NCBI GenBank assembly: GCA_035772785.1
Contig: JAOCPU010000029.1
Location: forward strand, 62,001-126,000
Source: Phlebiopsis flavidoalba
Taxonomy: Eukaryota > Basidiomycota > Agaricomycetes > Polyporales > Phanerochaetaceae
DNA length: 64,000 nt
Direction of reading: 5' to 3'
In this document: piece after piece, positions 1 through 11,837 of the stretch
How the letters are laid out: each line of letters begins with the position of its first letter
Numbering within the stretch: position 1 is the stretch's first letter
The notes under the pieces: model-generated
Told to the model about the DNA's origin: nothing
The model's database searches: none
What the model saw: only the letters and a program-made list of their open reading frames with translations
Translations under genes and position numbers: made by a program

Positions 1-360
1 AGCCCCAATTGCACCCGCCCCGCAGCCGGCGGCGCGAGGTTCGCGGCTGGGCGCGCTGTAACTTTGTTTAGAGCCGCACCGCGTGCCATCGCGCAACCGC
101 TGCTCCTGGCCGTCGGTGACACCGTGCGTGCGTATTTGTGTGTCCGTCTCGATCGCCTGGCGTCGCCGCGGCACCACGCCCTTGGTAAGATTCAGTCGCG
201 CGAGCCTAGCGGTGCCCGCGGTTGCCCGCCGTTGCCGCGCTTCCGGGGTTTGCCCGCGCGCTCGCGTGTGGCGCGGGGGCCCCGATGTGGGCAGTTCTGG
301 GCGGGGTTGCGATAGAGAAAGGCTACAGGAGATTTCTCGGGGTTGCATGTGAGTTATGTG
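1..360. other. GC-rich window edge, possible 3' end of a gene
   Basis: Very GC-rich sequence with overlapping open frames on the plus strand and no recognisable motif. The composition is like that of the coding DNA at 1.2-3.0 kb, so it may be the tail of a gene lying mostly outside the window. I cannot choose a frame. Confidence 0.2.
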
Positions 361-1176
361 GCGCATGAGTGTTTTCTAATTTCGTTGGGTCGTGGTACAT
401 GTGGAGCCAGGTAAATATCTCTCGAGTTTGAATTGTGGCGCAATGAGATGGCTTTAGCAGGAACGAGAAGGTGGCCGGATGGCCGTCTGAGGGGACAGAC
501 CATGCTTTGCTTCTAGATACGTTTTGGAACTGTCACTACTGAGTTGCTGGGACGAACGAACAATCCTGAAAACACCGAAGGTCGCGTGCAAAAGAAGTAC
601 TTGCAGAGGGACATGTGTCAAGAGTGCTGGGGAACCGGTCGAATCGAGAGTAGAGAACAAGAAAGGAAGGCGAGACCTTCTGCCTTCATTTCATATTGGG
701 CGGACGTTGGCACAGCGCACTTCACTTCCGTGCACACCGAGGAGCGCACACTGCCGTCGCTCAGTTGTGTACTCCCGCGCCAACCAGGCTACATCTCACC
801 TCATGACACCAGCTACTCGATCGTTGTATATATATGCGCGCATATAACGGCAAACAACCCGTTCAATACAGTTCGAGCAATGTATTGAGCGTAACGGAGG
901 CGCATCAGTCAATTAAAACAAATGAGCTGAGACACTGCCGCGAACGCTATTTCGAGCCGATTCCGCGCTTTCAGTGTTATGAACGCTGGCATAAAATGCC
1001 GGTGATCTAGAGTTTACGATACGCGAGCTGGAAAACGCGGTTAATTGAGTTCAGCTGCGGAGGATTATTATTATGCTACAAGGATGGAATACATATCATT
1101 GAGGGTCATTTCTTTGGAGAGTCTATGTGCGCGGTAAACCAAGCGAGATTAAATAAGTTATGGCATGCATGCCTTC
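361..1176. other. Intergenic stretch, no gene supported
   Basis: Composition drops to ordinary GC and the open frames on both strands show no family resemblance. A perfect 16-bp palindrome of alternating purine and pyrimidine lies at 831-846 inside a TATA-like stretch. Nothing else stands out. Confidence 0.4.
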
Positions 1177-3042
1177 TCATGGTTCCGACATGTCTGACAC
1201 AGTGACGACTCCAGAGCCGCCGTCGTACGTCTCGGTCGTGAGCCGGATCGGAATGCGCTCGACGAACTCGGGATAATTGGCCCTCAGCGCGCTCGGATGG
1301 AGGATGCTCAGCACCAGCGAAATCCTGCGCATCCGTTATCAGCGACCCAGCGAATCGAGGATAACGAGCACGCCACACACACCGTAACTTTGACGCCCTT
1401 CGCGACGAACCCCCCCGCACCGGACTTGTTCCCCCTCCGGGATAACCACACGTGCTTTCCGACCACACCACCGCGTCGTACTCGCGCCGCGCATCGAGCA
1501 CGACGCCCGCACGCGAGCGCCTTGCTCGCCGACAGGTCCGTGCGCTCCGCGGGCAGCTGCGACAGGCACGCCCCAGAGCACGTCCACCTGCGTCGCGGCG
1601 CACGACCTGCATTTTTTACGCGCACACGGGCGCGAGCGCGGCGGTCAGGCAGCTGAAGAACTGCGGTTGTTGGGTGGCGGAGGGCGCGCCGTCGGTCAGC
1701 GAGGGCGAGTCGAGCGGGTGGAAGCTCTCCGGGCACGTCGCGCGGCATGCGGCGTACCCGCGCGAGCACGTCCTCGCGCGCGCGCAGGCGCAGCACGAAG
1801 GGCAGCGGCTCGCGCGCGCGGAGCACACCTGCGCGTGCGGGATGTACAGCTGTAGGGGTCCGTGTGTATGTGAGTTAATCGGGGAAACTAGTGCACCCCC
1901 CACGCACCTCCACGCCGATGTTGTCCCTTGGGGGGCCCCGCCGCGCCTCGATCGTGTGTACGTGAACACCGTCTCTGTTCCGGGGACTCGTCGGCGTCTT
2001 TGCCGGGCGCGGCGCGAACGGGCCCGCCAGGGCTCGGCCTGGATAATTCGCGGTATATAAACTGGACGCGCACGCTGCGCGCAGGCAGATTAGCGAACCG
2101 GCGCACCGCACGCAGAGAGGAGGGGGGCCACGCACCGGGTCCCGCGGCGCCACCAGTTCATCTTGCTGCGCGCGAGCGAGATGTGCACCGCGAGCGCGTA
2201 GGACACGCGCACGCGGAAGCCGGGCACGCCGGAGAGGTGCGGGCCGAGTAGCTCGGCGGGAGGCGGAAGCCCAGCGCGCCGCTTTGCGCCGTGCGTGTAT
2301 GTCGCGGGGAGCGTGTAGTTTTCCGGAACGCGACCTTGGCCGGGAACGCAGCGCGGCTCTGCGCTGCGTCCCATGCGAAGACCGTCTCGCTCAGGATCGC
2401 GCTCTCGTACGCGCCGCTGCCCGCGACCTCCGTCAGCTTGATGCTCACCCTCGATCTACGCCACATTCAGCCACCACCACCCCCACAACGCACCGTGGAC
2501 CCCACGCACCTTCACCTCGAACCCGACCAACCCCGCCGGCCGCGGGGGCGAACCGCCAGAACAGAATCCCCTCGATCGTCGCCCCGTTCGTATACCACAC
2601 CGGCTCCACCGCGCCCTCCTCCTGCCCGCTCAGCAGCACCGTCACCCAGCTCGAATGCTTCACATAGTGCCCCGGCGACGCGCGCGCACACGCCTCCTCG
2701 CCCCTCCCCCACCCCTCCCTCTCTCTCCCTTCCCCCCTTCCTTCTCGTTCTCGGCATCCGACTCCGCGCGCTCCCGCCGCACCAACGACCGCAAGCGCGA
2801 CACCGCCGGCGGCTGGCTCGCGGAGCGCCGGACGGGCTGCGGCCGCTGCGGCGTCGGCGCGAGTAGCGGCACCATTTGAGCGGCGGCAGAGTCGGCGCGG
2901 GCTTGAGCAGCGGCGGGGGCGTCTTGAGCGGCGTCGGCGGGACGGGCGGCGCCTGCGTCGGGGTGCGCCACGCGAAGGTGTCTGTGCTCTGCGAGTAGCG
3001 GACGTACTGGGCGTACGCGAACGGGTGGCGGGTCGATGACAT
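1177..3042 (-). pseudogene. Arrestin-like domain protein, frame-broken
   Basis: The minus-strand protein resembles the basidiomycete arrestin-like family, which has beta-sandwich domains that elsewhere act as adaptors for ubiquitin-dependent trafficking. It starts MSSTRHPFAYAQYVRYSQST (ATG at 3042), runs through a proline-rich linker, then KHSSWVTVLLSGQEEG, TNGATIEGIL, VFAWDAAQSRAAFPAKVAFR, LSGVPGFRVRVSYALAVHI, LPFVLRLRAREDVLARV and GGFVAKGVKVTV. After an intron at about 1327-1380 it ends with ILHPSALRANYPEFVERIP and RLTTETYD, stop at 1177. The conserved blocks lie in different frames: one base is missing near 2876 (PPLK to MVPLLA), and further shifts fall near 2690, 2570, 2330 and in 1.6-2.1 kb. 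The family call rests on block order and motif resemblance from memory. Whether it is a pseudogene or a misread gene is open. Confidence 0.7.
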
Positions 3043-3871
3043 CGTTGTTGTGCCTAGGTTGCGAGTGCTGGGTGATGGTGTGTGGTCGGGCTGTAGCGGG
3101 TGGTCAGGGGCGTCGTGAGCTGTCGTGGGGTCTGTCGTTGGTGGAGATGGGGAGCGGGCAAGGGGAGCAGTTGAGTGGTTATGGGCAGAGTTTTCCATCA
3201 CTTGATAGTGATAGATTCGAGTGTGCATGGGCCAGAGGAGGCGTCGGGGACGTTCACGGGTTCGGGGCTGGCGCCGGAATGGGCTCTGAATGGATGGAAG
3301 CCGTGATTATCATGAGCGAGGCGGGCGGTATGCGATCTGATCACATCCGAGCAGTCAGACCGTGTGGACGGGCCATGGGACCCGTTCTGGGATATACGTG
3401 TATCAGCTGTAGTGCGGATACGGCTGAGACCTGGCACGACGCACCTACGTGTGGAGCTTGTAGCAGCAGTAAAAGCCTAAATATACGAGTGGTAAGCGGA
3501 TTGAGAGCAGTCGATGACGGTGCCTTGCACCCACATGATATCATGAAGGATCATGGCGTGAGAACGCAGCCACGATGTGCTGTGATCACTCCCGCACGCC
3601 ATTGGATCCGGCGTGACAGACCCACGCTTGTCAAGGCGGGGAAGGCACAGTGAGAGACACAGCCGCAATGACGGAACACATTCCGGATAGGCATTGAAAT
3701 GGCATAAACAATAAAAAATGAGAGCATTTGTCCGGCGGATCAAATATATAGATAGAACGCACTCGACACTATCATGACCAGTGGGCACTCTCGAAACTTC
3801 TTTATGCTCAGGTCTATCCAGTCATGATAGCTGGAGAAAGTGATGAATGGTAATCCTCGTATATCGACGAA
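3043..3871. other. Intergenic, no gene supported
   Basis: This is the upstream region of the minus-strand arrestin-like gene. A 205-codon plus-strand open frame at 3036-3653 has no recognisable domain, starts inside the N-terminus of the opposing gene, and reads as a chance frame. Confidence 0.35.
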
Positions 3872-5443
3872 TTAACGCACCATCAAGCGACCGAACGGGT
3901 AACCTCGGTCTCCCCGGCCCGCAGAGCATAGTCGCTCGTAGTTCTCCTCGGATATGCTGCAGCGATCCAGATGCGGAGCCTGAAGGGCCCGCCGCCCATT
4001 CGTGTACACTTCAAGGTGTTCGACGATGGTGTTGAGTAGATCTCTGGCGTCGAGATCCAGGGGCGCGATCAGCCACAGATGCTCCAGGTCCGGGCAACGC
4101 TCAGGTTTGCGCTTTAGAGCATTCGTGAGCACGGGGGAGCATGGCAGTCTGGAGGTGCGGGAAAAACTTGGTTGGTGGATCCGCCCCAGTGAGCACGGTA
4201 AGTGGATTTGCCCAAGAGGTCGCCCGGTGGGGACTCGAGTAGTCTGATCCAGGGTGAACCTGTGGCGCCCTTCAGTTCCACCACCAGACTTAAGGCGTCC
4301 GTTGAGTCGCTTCGGAGACGGAGCGCGTCGCGAGTCACCTCCAGCTTTGTGCACAACTCGGAGAGGAGATTAATTCGTCCGAGTTCTGTCGCAAATTCAT
4401 CGATGAAGCTGGTGACGAGGATGGTCGATTGCGGCGGAAAGACCAGGCGGTCGAATAAAAACGACTTGGTCGTCAGCTGCAGCATACGCATATTAAAACC
4501 TCTGCAAGCTTTGCATGTAGATCGCGTCAGGTTGCGGCCAGTCAAAGGGATCCAAAGATACTGAAACCAAATCGACCTCGCCCAAAGCAGCACAATCACG
4601 CAGGAGTCTGAGCAAGACCGAGGCCCGCATCGTGAAGCGACTGTGCGATACTGAGTACTATGCCCGAGTAGCAAAGATTGATGCTTACGATAGAGACAGG
4701 GTTGTCAAGCGTGGAGCACGATTTGACAGTGTGAGGTTAGCTTTATATGACCAATCGTCGAGGGCCCTCCAGAGTCAAACTTTAGGAGTGCCGGTAATTC
4801 GTCGCGGCATAGTCGAGAACATAGTTGTAATAAACTCAGGTTGGTGGACTATGCATAAAGAGCGGATCTTGTCAGAGTAAATTGTCCCATAGCCCATTGA
4901 TATTCGTCAGCATTGGAGGGTCGGGCGGCTGCCGGAAAAGAAATTCCATAAGAGTTGGCGGCCGATGATAGCTTCGGTTGAGCCACGTCACGGATAGAGC
5001 ACGGCCACGAGAGAGTTCAACTTGGCGCATCAGCATCCCCGGATGCGCCAAGTCCAAGAAGGACCAGAGACGTCCTGCGCCCTTCATGGACGACTTCCGC
5101 CCATCGAGGGGTGCTGGCAGACTTCGGGTGAGGTGAGCATCGGGCAGACACCCGTCGAGGACACGTAAAGGAAGAAAATGTACTCCAATATCTCTGTTGG
5201 AAGGCTTGATATGACAGGCGGCGACATGATCAGAGGCAGGACGTTGACAAAATAGAGTGAAGGTGTCGTGTCGTGGAAAACGCGTCCAGGTGGTGGGAGG
5301 CGAAGACTCATGAGGACATAAGACGTGATTGCACTGATTATTTGATGAATTTCTTGTTTCGTCCCGCGTTCCCACGCCCCAGCCCATAATCTCACTTTGA
5401 AGGACTCTTCACATACTCTCGCATTCTTTTGCATGAGACTCAT
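3872..5443 (-). pseudogene. F-box/LRR-like protein, tandem copy 1, frame-broken
   Basis: An F-box begins close to the N-terminus (MSPPVISSLPTEILEYIFFLYVSS, from about 5227). F-box proteins bind Skp1 and select substrates for SCF ubiquitin ligases. It is followed by LWSFLDLAHPGML and ALSVTWLNRSYHRPP, the usual post-F-box block of basidiomycete F-box families. The C-terminal leucine-rich part lies in two further frames (RLVFPPQSTILVTSFIDEF; CPDLEHLWLIAPLDLDARD, LQAPHLDRCSISEENYERL). At least three frame changes and a stop after INGLWDNLL separate these blocks, and one or two may be introns. It lies head-to-tail with a second copy at 5466-7357 and aligns to it over its whole length. Confidence 0.65.
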
Positions 5444-5465
5444 GCCTACTTCCTCTAATGAGGTT

Positions 5466-7357
5466 CATTCAGACTCTGAGAAAATGGTACCAAATTTCAA
5501 CCGCAGTACTACGCGGATGTAGACCATTCTCATAGCCAATAACCCAAACTCTCCAGCGCTTGTTTCCCAGCACTTACCAGCCCTCATCGTCCCGGCTGCG
5601 ATTTGTATCCCTGTCAATCGCCCCAAAAGCGTTCGAGCCATACAATTCCGAGGCATTCAGTCTCATGAGAGACGTCAAAATCTCGTCCATCTTGGAATTC
5701 AAGACTTCGACAATTGACCACTCGTCCGGACGACCTGAGTTTCTCCAGCGGCAGAGCACAGGCGTTCGTAGTTCTCCGCCGATATACTGCAGTGCTCCAG
5801 ATGCAGCGCTTGCAGCACTCGGCTTCTCCTCGAATACACCTCAAAGTGCTTGGTGATGGTGTCGAGTACTTCCGCGACATCGAGATCCAAGTCGGTTAGC
5901 CACATACGTTCCAAATCCACACAGGGTTCGTATCCATCTTGCACTTCCATAGCCTCCGTGAGCGCGGGTAGAATGAGTGTGACAGCGAGCGCGATGTCGT
6001 AGTAGCCGCACGGTCCGCAGAGATGTCAGGGAGCTTGGACCACCAAGGCAGATCGAGACCATGTGTTCGTAATTGGTGAACTTATCCGAGAGGTCGAGAG
6101 TGGTGTACCGCAGACACGTCGTAGCCAGCTAAATCGATAGAGAGGGGTTCCGTCATGGTGAAAAAAAAAAAGTCGGCCTTCACTTTCTACCACTAACTGG
6201 AAGGAGTCCTCAGAGTCGCTTTGGAGGCGGAACACGTCCTTCGCGATCTCGAGTTTCGTGCAGGTCCTGTTAAGCTTTGATACGACATAGAAATGGGCGG
6301 GGTTCTGGATGAGAATTCGCATATGATGCTTGTGAGAATGAGAGTGGATTGGGGGGGGGGAAAGGTTAGACGATCGAGCATGTAGTTCTTTGTGTCAATT
6401 TGCAAGGTGTGCATTGGTCGAACCTCTGCAGCTGCATTCATGTGGATGATGTCGGAGCTCGACCAGTCTTGAGGCTCTACGTTCACAGAAACCAGGTCGA
6501 CCTCACGTAAAGCGGTACAATCCCGGAAAAGTAATTGAACAACAACACCAGATATGAGGCAGGCACCATGAAGCGACTGCGAGACCTTTAGTACGCCCCC
6601 GCATAGCAAATGACAAGAATCGCAAACTCACGACAGATACAGGGAAGGTCGTCAAACGAGGCGCGCGGTTGAGTTTGCAAAACTTGAGCGCGGTGCGTTG
6701 CTGGGAATATGTCCTGGCTGACCACAAGGTCAACGCCTGGAGCTCCAACAATCTTCACTCATGCTCGAAAACATGGCGACCAGGACTCGGGACGTAGACG
6801 TGTGAACCATGTAAAGAGAGCGTATCTTGTCAGAGTAGCCATCCCACAGCCACTGATACTTCGTCAGCGTCGGGGGGATGGGCGACGCCGAAGCTTGCGG
6901 GTCCGCTTTGGTTGAGCCATGTCAGGGACAGAGTGCTGCCACGCGCGAGTTCAACCTGGCGCATCACCATCTTTGGTTTCCCCCCAAGTCCAGCAAGCTC
7001 CAAAGGCGCCTGAGCTCTTCACGACTTGCGCCATCGACGGCAGACTGTCGGTGAGAAGAGTGGGGCAGAGTGCCAGTGGAAGACACGTATATGAAGAAGA
7101 TTTGCTCCGATATCTCTGTCGGGAGTTCCGATAATGAAATTGGGGAAGATTTCATGACAGAGGCAGCGCGCTGGAAGAGGTAGAACGGAGGATTTTCGTC
7201 GTGACAAAAAACGCGTTAAAGTTGCGGGAGTAGCGGTCGAAGTTGTGTCACGAATGGTTGACAGTACACAAAACGTTGTTACGTGACCGCACCAGTCATT
7301 TGATGGATTTCCTGTTTCGCCCCGCATTCCCACGCCCCCAGACCCCCACGATCTCAT
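5466..7357 (-). pseudogene. F-box/LRR-like protein, tandem copy 2, frame-broken
   Basis: Paralogue of the gene at 3872-5443, same strand, about 1.93 kb upstream. The F-box reads SLSELPTEISEQIFFIYVSS (from about 7155), then RRLWSLLDLGGNQRW and, in another frame, RQVELARGSTLSLTWLN. C-terminal blocks again match copy 1: DRLTFPPPQSTLILTSIICEF, TCTKLEIAKDVFRLQSDSED, CVDLERMWLTDLDLDVAE and LHLEHCSISAENYERLCSA. The upstream region also aligns (GVGMRGETGNPSNDWCGHV against GVGTRDETRNSSNNQCNHV), so the duplicated unit includes DNA 5' of the F-box. The frame breaks mostly fall at different places from those in copy 1. A run of ten G at about 6351-6360 and one of ten A at about 6161-6170 lie within it. 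Confidence 0.65.
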
Positions 7358-8018
7358 TTTCCGATTTCCAAGGGACGTCCTTGCAATTGATCAAGCTAAT
7401 TTCAAACGAAAAAAAAAGGCGAAAAAAATTACAAGAACCCCAGGAGAATCACAACGTCACTATTTACATCTCTCAAACTGTAAAAAGAGGAGAAAAAAAG
7501 TGGGCACCGTTACCCAATCTTTTTCATGGTCAGGGCCGGACCTCGAACGACCGACCCCCGGTTCTCATTTCCCGTCTCAGGGAGGATGCAAAGCGAGGAA
7601 AATCACTCAAGCCCGCTCGACTACCCGTCCGACAATGCACGGGGGAACGTCCTGACCTATATACGTAATCTTCGAGCACACTAACTTGCTCCCTGCTACA
7701 ACTCTCTCATCTGACACCTCTCAGGCGTTCTCTGCTTACCATGTACGTCTATCCACCATGGATATTTGGCTTGAACGCGCGGTGGCTTCTTCACACTCCT
7801 ATATTTCTTCGCACCCCCGAAAAACTCGCGGCTATTTTCGTCCCCTGTAATCGCCTCGAGTCCGGAGGGAAGAAGGAGAAGTGAGACCGACGCCTGAACC
7901 ACGACGTCATGCGACGCGCAACCGTTCACGACCTCAAGCGCTGCCGACTGTGCAGTACTACGCCGCCGGATAACGCTTCACAACCCCAGGACCATATGGC
8001 GTGCCACCCTGAATTCTC
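7358..8018 (+). promoter_or_regulatory. Probable upstream region of the S10 peptidase gene
   Basis: No gene is seen. The stretch has A-rich runs near 7400-7500, a TATATACG box at about 7658-7665 and a pyrimidine-rich tract after it, which fits a fungal promoter and 5' leader for the plus-strand gene starting at 8019. The functional reading is inference. Confidence 0.35.
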
Positions 8019-10199
8019 ATGCTCAGGAAACGGCTCTCTCAGCAACCAACCACCATCATCTCTCCCGCTGGCCTCCTCTTGCTGGGCCTCGCCCGTCTCG
8101 TCTGTGGTCGGCGTCGCGCAGCAGCCTCTGTCGGTCGGCACAGACGCGTTCGCGTCATACGATGCTGGGCTGTTCAGTCCCATGGAAGACATGAACCTCT
8201 TGTCCGCCTCTGAATTCACGACCTTGAACCACCCGTTCTTTCCAATTACAATGTTCGGATCAAAAAGTCCGACCTTCTGCGACGGCACGGTGGGGTGAGT
8301 GCACAGTCTGCGTTCGCGCGTCGATTACACGTTCTCAACCGGCGTGTTAGCGCATACACAGGCTACATCGACATTGAAGCCAGACACCTGTTCTTCTACT
8401 TCTTTTGAGAGTAGGAGCAACCCGGACAAGGACGACGTCATCTTCTGACGACAAACGGCGGCCCGGGATGTGATTCTTCGTCTCTAGGGCTATTCAGTGG
8501 AAACTTGGTCCGTACCTGCATATATGTGCCTATATTTCACGGAGCTGACTGCACGTACAGGTCCCTGCAGAGTCCATGATGTGAACAACGTTACATTCAA
8601 CACGCACTCCTGGAATGAGCATGCGAACGTATTCTTCATCGACCAACCGATTGGCGTCGGCTTCTCTTACGCCGACCATGGAGAAACTGTGGTAGGTTTC
8701 TACTCGTCCTATTAAAGCGCAGGTCCGCGTGTTAATTTCTCCAAAGAGCACCACGGAGGAAGGCGCGAAAGACATTGCGGCGTTCGTTGCCATCTTCTTC
8801 GAGCACTTTAGCAGTTTCAAAGGCCGACCTTTCCACATGGCCGGAGAATCCTATGGTGTACGTCAACGCAATGACTCTCAAATCGACTCTTTGGTTCTGA
8901 TGTGAATTATAGGGACGTTACATCCCCGTGTATGCGTCTGCGGTATACGACCAGAATGCCAAGCTCAGTGCTGCGGGTCTCACGCCTATCAACCTTGCAT
9001 CGGCAATGATAGGTAAGCTATCTCAGAGACTAATATACTGATGCTTATACGCGTTTCAGGGAACGGGTGTACTGACTGGAAGACCATGATTCCGTCGTAC
9101 TACAATATGCAATGCCAGCCGAAGAGCGTGGCTCCTGTCGTTGATGTCGGGTATGGAATCGACTGGTTGCCCTGGAATACTCTACTGACACCTTTTTGCG
9201 CCTCGAGCCGATGCGTTCTCACTAAGCAATCTGTAAGCACGTCCATTTCACGTAGACTAACCCATTCTGACGACTGTCTTAGCTGGCTCGTTGCGAAAAG
9301 TGGCTCAAAGAAGCCTGCTACGACACCACAGATGCCATAAATTGCCAGGCGGCTTCGACGTTCTGCTCGACCGCTATACAAGCTCCGTTCCACACAGCAG
9401 GTTTGTCCCTTAAGATAATTCGTCCTTTCCCACCTAACACCCGTGTACAATAGGCTACAACCCGTACGATCTCACCAAGCCCTGGTACGTGGGAAAGCCC
9501 GGGCAGCAGGACCTCAGCTCTTATCATTCTCTCTAGCTCTTTGGAAGAACTTAGCGACTCTTTATGCTATCCTGTTACCAAGTATGTGGTTGGTTCCATG
9601 CTCTAACGTTGCACCCCTGACACTTCGAGTATAGGAAGATCGGGTCTTTCCTCGACCGTCCCGACATCCGCAAGACCATTGGTGTCGACCCCTCGCTAAC
9701 AGCCAACTTCTCATCTTGCAACATGGACGTCAACCGCCAATTCCATCTGAACTTGGACCAGATATTCCCCACCGAGCTATACATCGGCGCTTTGCTCGAG
9801 CGAGGCGTTCGCGTGCTAATCTACGTCGGTGCAAACGACTGGATCTGTAACTGGGTACGTCTCCATACCGCTGACTTATGTTTACATCTGAATCCGTCAA
9901 CTCGACCTTAAGGTTGGAAATGAACAAATGACCCTTGGCCTCGAGTGGACCGGGCAGAAGGATATTTGTCTCAAAACCTCTCCGTGACTGGAAGATTGAC
10001 GACCACACCGTTGGCGTCACTCGCAGCGCTGGTCCATTGACGTTTGTCACCATCGATGGCGCTGGTCACATGGTAAGCTTGTCAACTTTTGGCAGTATTC
10101 TCTTGATGCTCATTTGAGATTGCTCGACAGGCTCCCTATGACAAAGGGGCAGAATCCCTTGAGCTCGTAAGGAGATGGCTCGCCAAGGAAGACCTGTAA
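8019..10199 (+). pseudogene. Secreted serine carboxypeptidase (peptidase S10), frame-broken
   Basis: S10 enzymes remove C-terminal residues in vacuoles or outside the cell. The start at 8019 gives a basic N-terminus and hydrophobic signal core (ISPAGLLLLGLARLV). Family landmarks follow in order: SPMEDMNLLSASEFTTLNHP, FCDGTV, AYTGYIDIEARHLFFYFF, oxyanion-hole NGGPGC, FFIDQPIGVGFSYAD, nucleophile GESYG (8843-8857), NGCTDW, catalytic Asp in YVGANDWICNW (about 9836-9855), and catalytic His in IDGAGHM followed after an intron by APYDKGAE, stop at 10197-10199. GT-AG introns of about 45-60 nt fit throughout. The catalytic triad is present. Frame breaks occur near 8098, between 8240 and 8275 (a compensating pair), near 8400 and 8452 (read-through gives stops), near 8490 and near 9962. 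Protein similarity continues across each break, so the lesions are recent or are sequence errors. Confidence 0.85.
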
Positions 10200-10540
10200 A
10201 ATGACATGTAAAAGCGCAATACGTTGTTGAAAAGGTGTCGAAGTCATCGATGGTCCGGTCAAGATGCTTTGTTGTACATGATGTTTACTTGTTTTACACA
10301 AGCTCTCCAGAGTTTATGCCGAAGGTCGACTAGATCCTACAATGAGGATTGTGCTATGAGATCTGCAGAATGTAATGAACAGTGAAGACGAATAGTTCTT
10401 CCTGACAGTTTGTCCCGGACCATTTGCTCAAGTCATAAAACCCTTCCAACAAAATTGAAGTGAAGTAAGCTTTTGGAATGGTCACCATACGCCACCATTA
10501 CAACTTTTCTTGGCTTCCAATGACACCTGAACAGTAACGC
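10200..10540. other. Short convergent intergenic region
   Basis: Lies between the 3' end of the plus-strand S10 gene and the 3' end of the minus-strand DUF6534-like gene. No reading frame or clear motif; it should hold both transcript ends. Confidence 0.4.
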
Positions 10541-11790
10541 TTAAAGCAGATACTTCATTTTCGTCGTTGTACTCACCTGTTCACTCATCTCCATGTCGTC
10601 CGTGTGAACGAATACTTGCTCCTGGACATGTATACCTTGCATATCGGCCACACCTACTTTGACCACCTGGCTTTCGCGCGATATAGCGCGGGAGCGTGCC
10701 GCGCACAGAACGTCGCTCGCCAATTTGCATACGGCTATTGAACATCACCAGCAGCGAGTTCGCATAGAGTTTTCGCGAGGATCGCGCCGATGCAGCTGTA
10801 GTAGGCGCGCGCTGCGGCAGTGCAACGTATAGCACAAGGACGAGGATTGCAGCGAAGGCTGGGATAGTAAGTGAGTATCAGGGTACAGTGGTCGTGGATA
10901 TCTCAACGTACCTGTTAGGGTCCCCGTCTCGATTATTAGCTGGACAATTCTGGGTGACCATGGCGCGGGTGTCAGCCTGAGCGGATTCAACCTTGCGCAA
11001 CAACTACGAAGAATGCTTAGTCGGATTCTGTAGCTTGAATAAGCCTACTCACGAGATAAGACATCATGACTGCGATGAGAACATCGCAGGCTGCGCTTGC
11101 CTGCAAGCCATACCTGCAAATTGTCAATACACTAAAACCTGGTTTCCTGATTGGAATGAACCACGTACGATGGTATTTGAGTGTGCCTTTTGCTCCAGAC
11201 CTTGGAAGTTGCCGATAATTTCTGCTTGAACCCCGGTCACTATCCCCGCGATGGACTGCATGAGTGCAAGCTACATTCGGGAACGTCTGTCAGGAGAGGC
11301 TTAACGCTATATATATGCAAGAGCCGGACGAACCGATACTACTAGCCCCATTAAACATCGCGATCCAGACAAATACCGGATGCGAATCCCGTAATAAATC
11401 TGCACGATAGCGCTCACTAGATATATGTGAGCATCATACATGGTGAGAATATAGCTATTTACCTATGCTGCTGAACACCGGGACGGCGAGCCACTCATTA
11501 TGCATCTTGGTGAGTTGGTCCAGCTCTCCATAATGTCTCGCATATATATCGAACACGTCTCCAGTGACGATAAACGTTTGCGCAGCGTCGAGCAAGAAAA
11601 GAGCGTAGACAAGCACTTTGCGGGAAGTGCTGTCGCTAGGGAATGCCCCATGGTAAAGATCTAGGAAAGGCCCGAGGTCTCCATTAGCTGTGCACATCGC
11701 CCGGAGATATGTTGAAGACGCACAAACTTGCAAAGAAAGAACACCAAAGAGACCCCAGTTAAGCAGAGGACTACGGTGGAAAACTGCCTA
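10541..11790 (-). pseudogene. DUF6534-type multi-pass membrane protein, frame-broken
   Basis: The pattern is that of the large Agaricomycete DUF6534 family of about seven transmembrane helices, of unknown function and often lineage-expanded. In order: NWGLFGVLSLQVCASSTYL, KVLVYALFLLDAAQTFIVTG, HNEWLAVPVFSSI, an intron, IVQIYYGIRIRYLSGS, VWLAGSAACDVLIAVMMSYL, RIVQLIIETGTLT, an intron with clean gt/ag borders, FAAILVLVLYVALPQRA and KLYANSLLVMFNSRMQ. The last block, ending in a short Asn-Ser-Arg segment, is a hallmark of the family. Between LPQRA and KLYAN the family-like sequence YYSCIGAILA sits one frame over, so two compensating shifts enclose about ten codons (10,790-10,820). A further break follows MSYL. 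The first exon is not resolved. Confidence 0.6.
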
Positions 11791-11837
11791 AAAGCTTTTA
11801 TTTCGTTAGATAGTATCTCCGGGTTTGATCTTTGCTC

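Noticed and set aside
2291..2866. Plus-strand Pro/Arg-rich 191-codon frame
   Set aside because: Opposite strand of the arrestin-like coding blocks; low complexity and no domain.
2512..3228. Minus-strand 238-codon frame as one protein
   Set aside because: Its start (MSST onward, 3042) is real, but after about 2876 the family similarity moves to another frame; the remaining Arg/Gly-rich text is a shadow.
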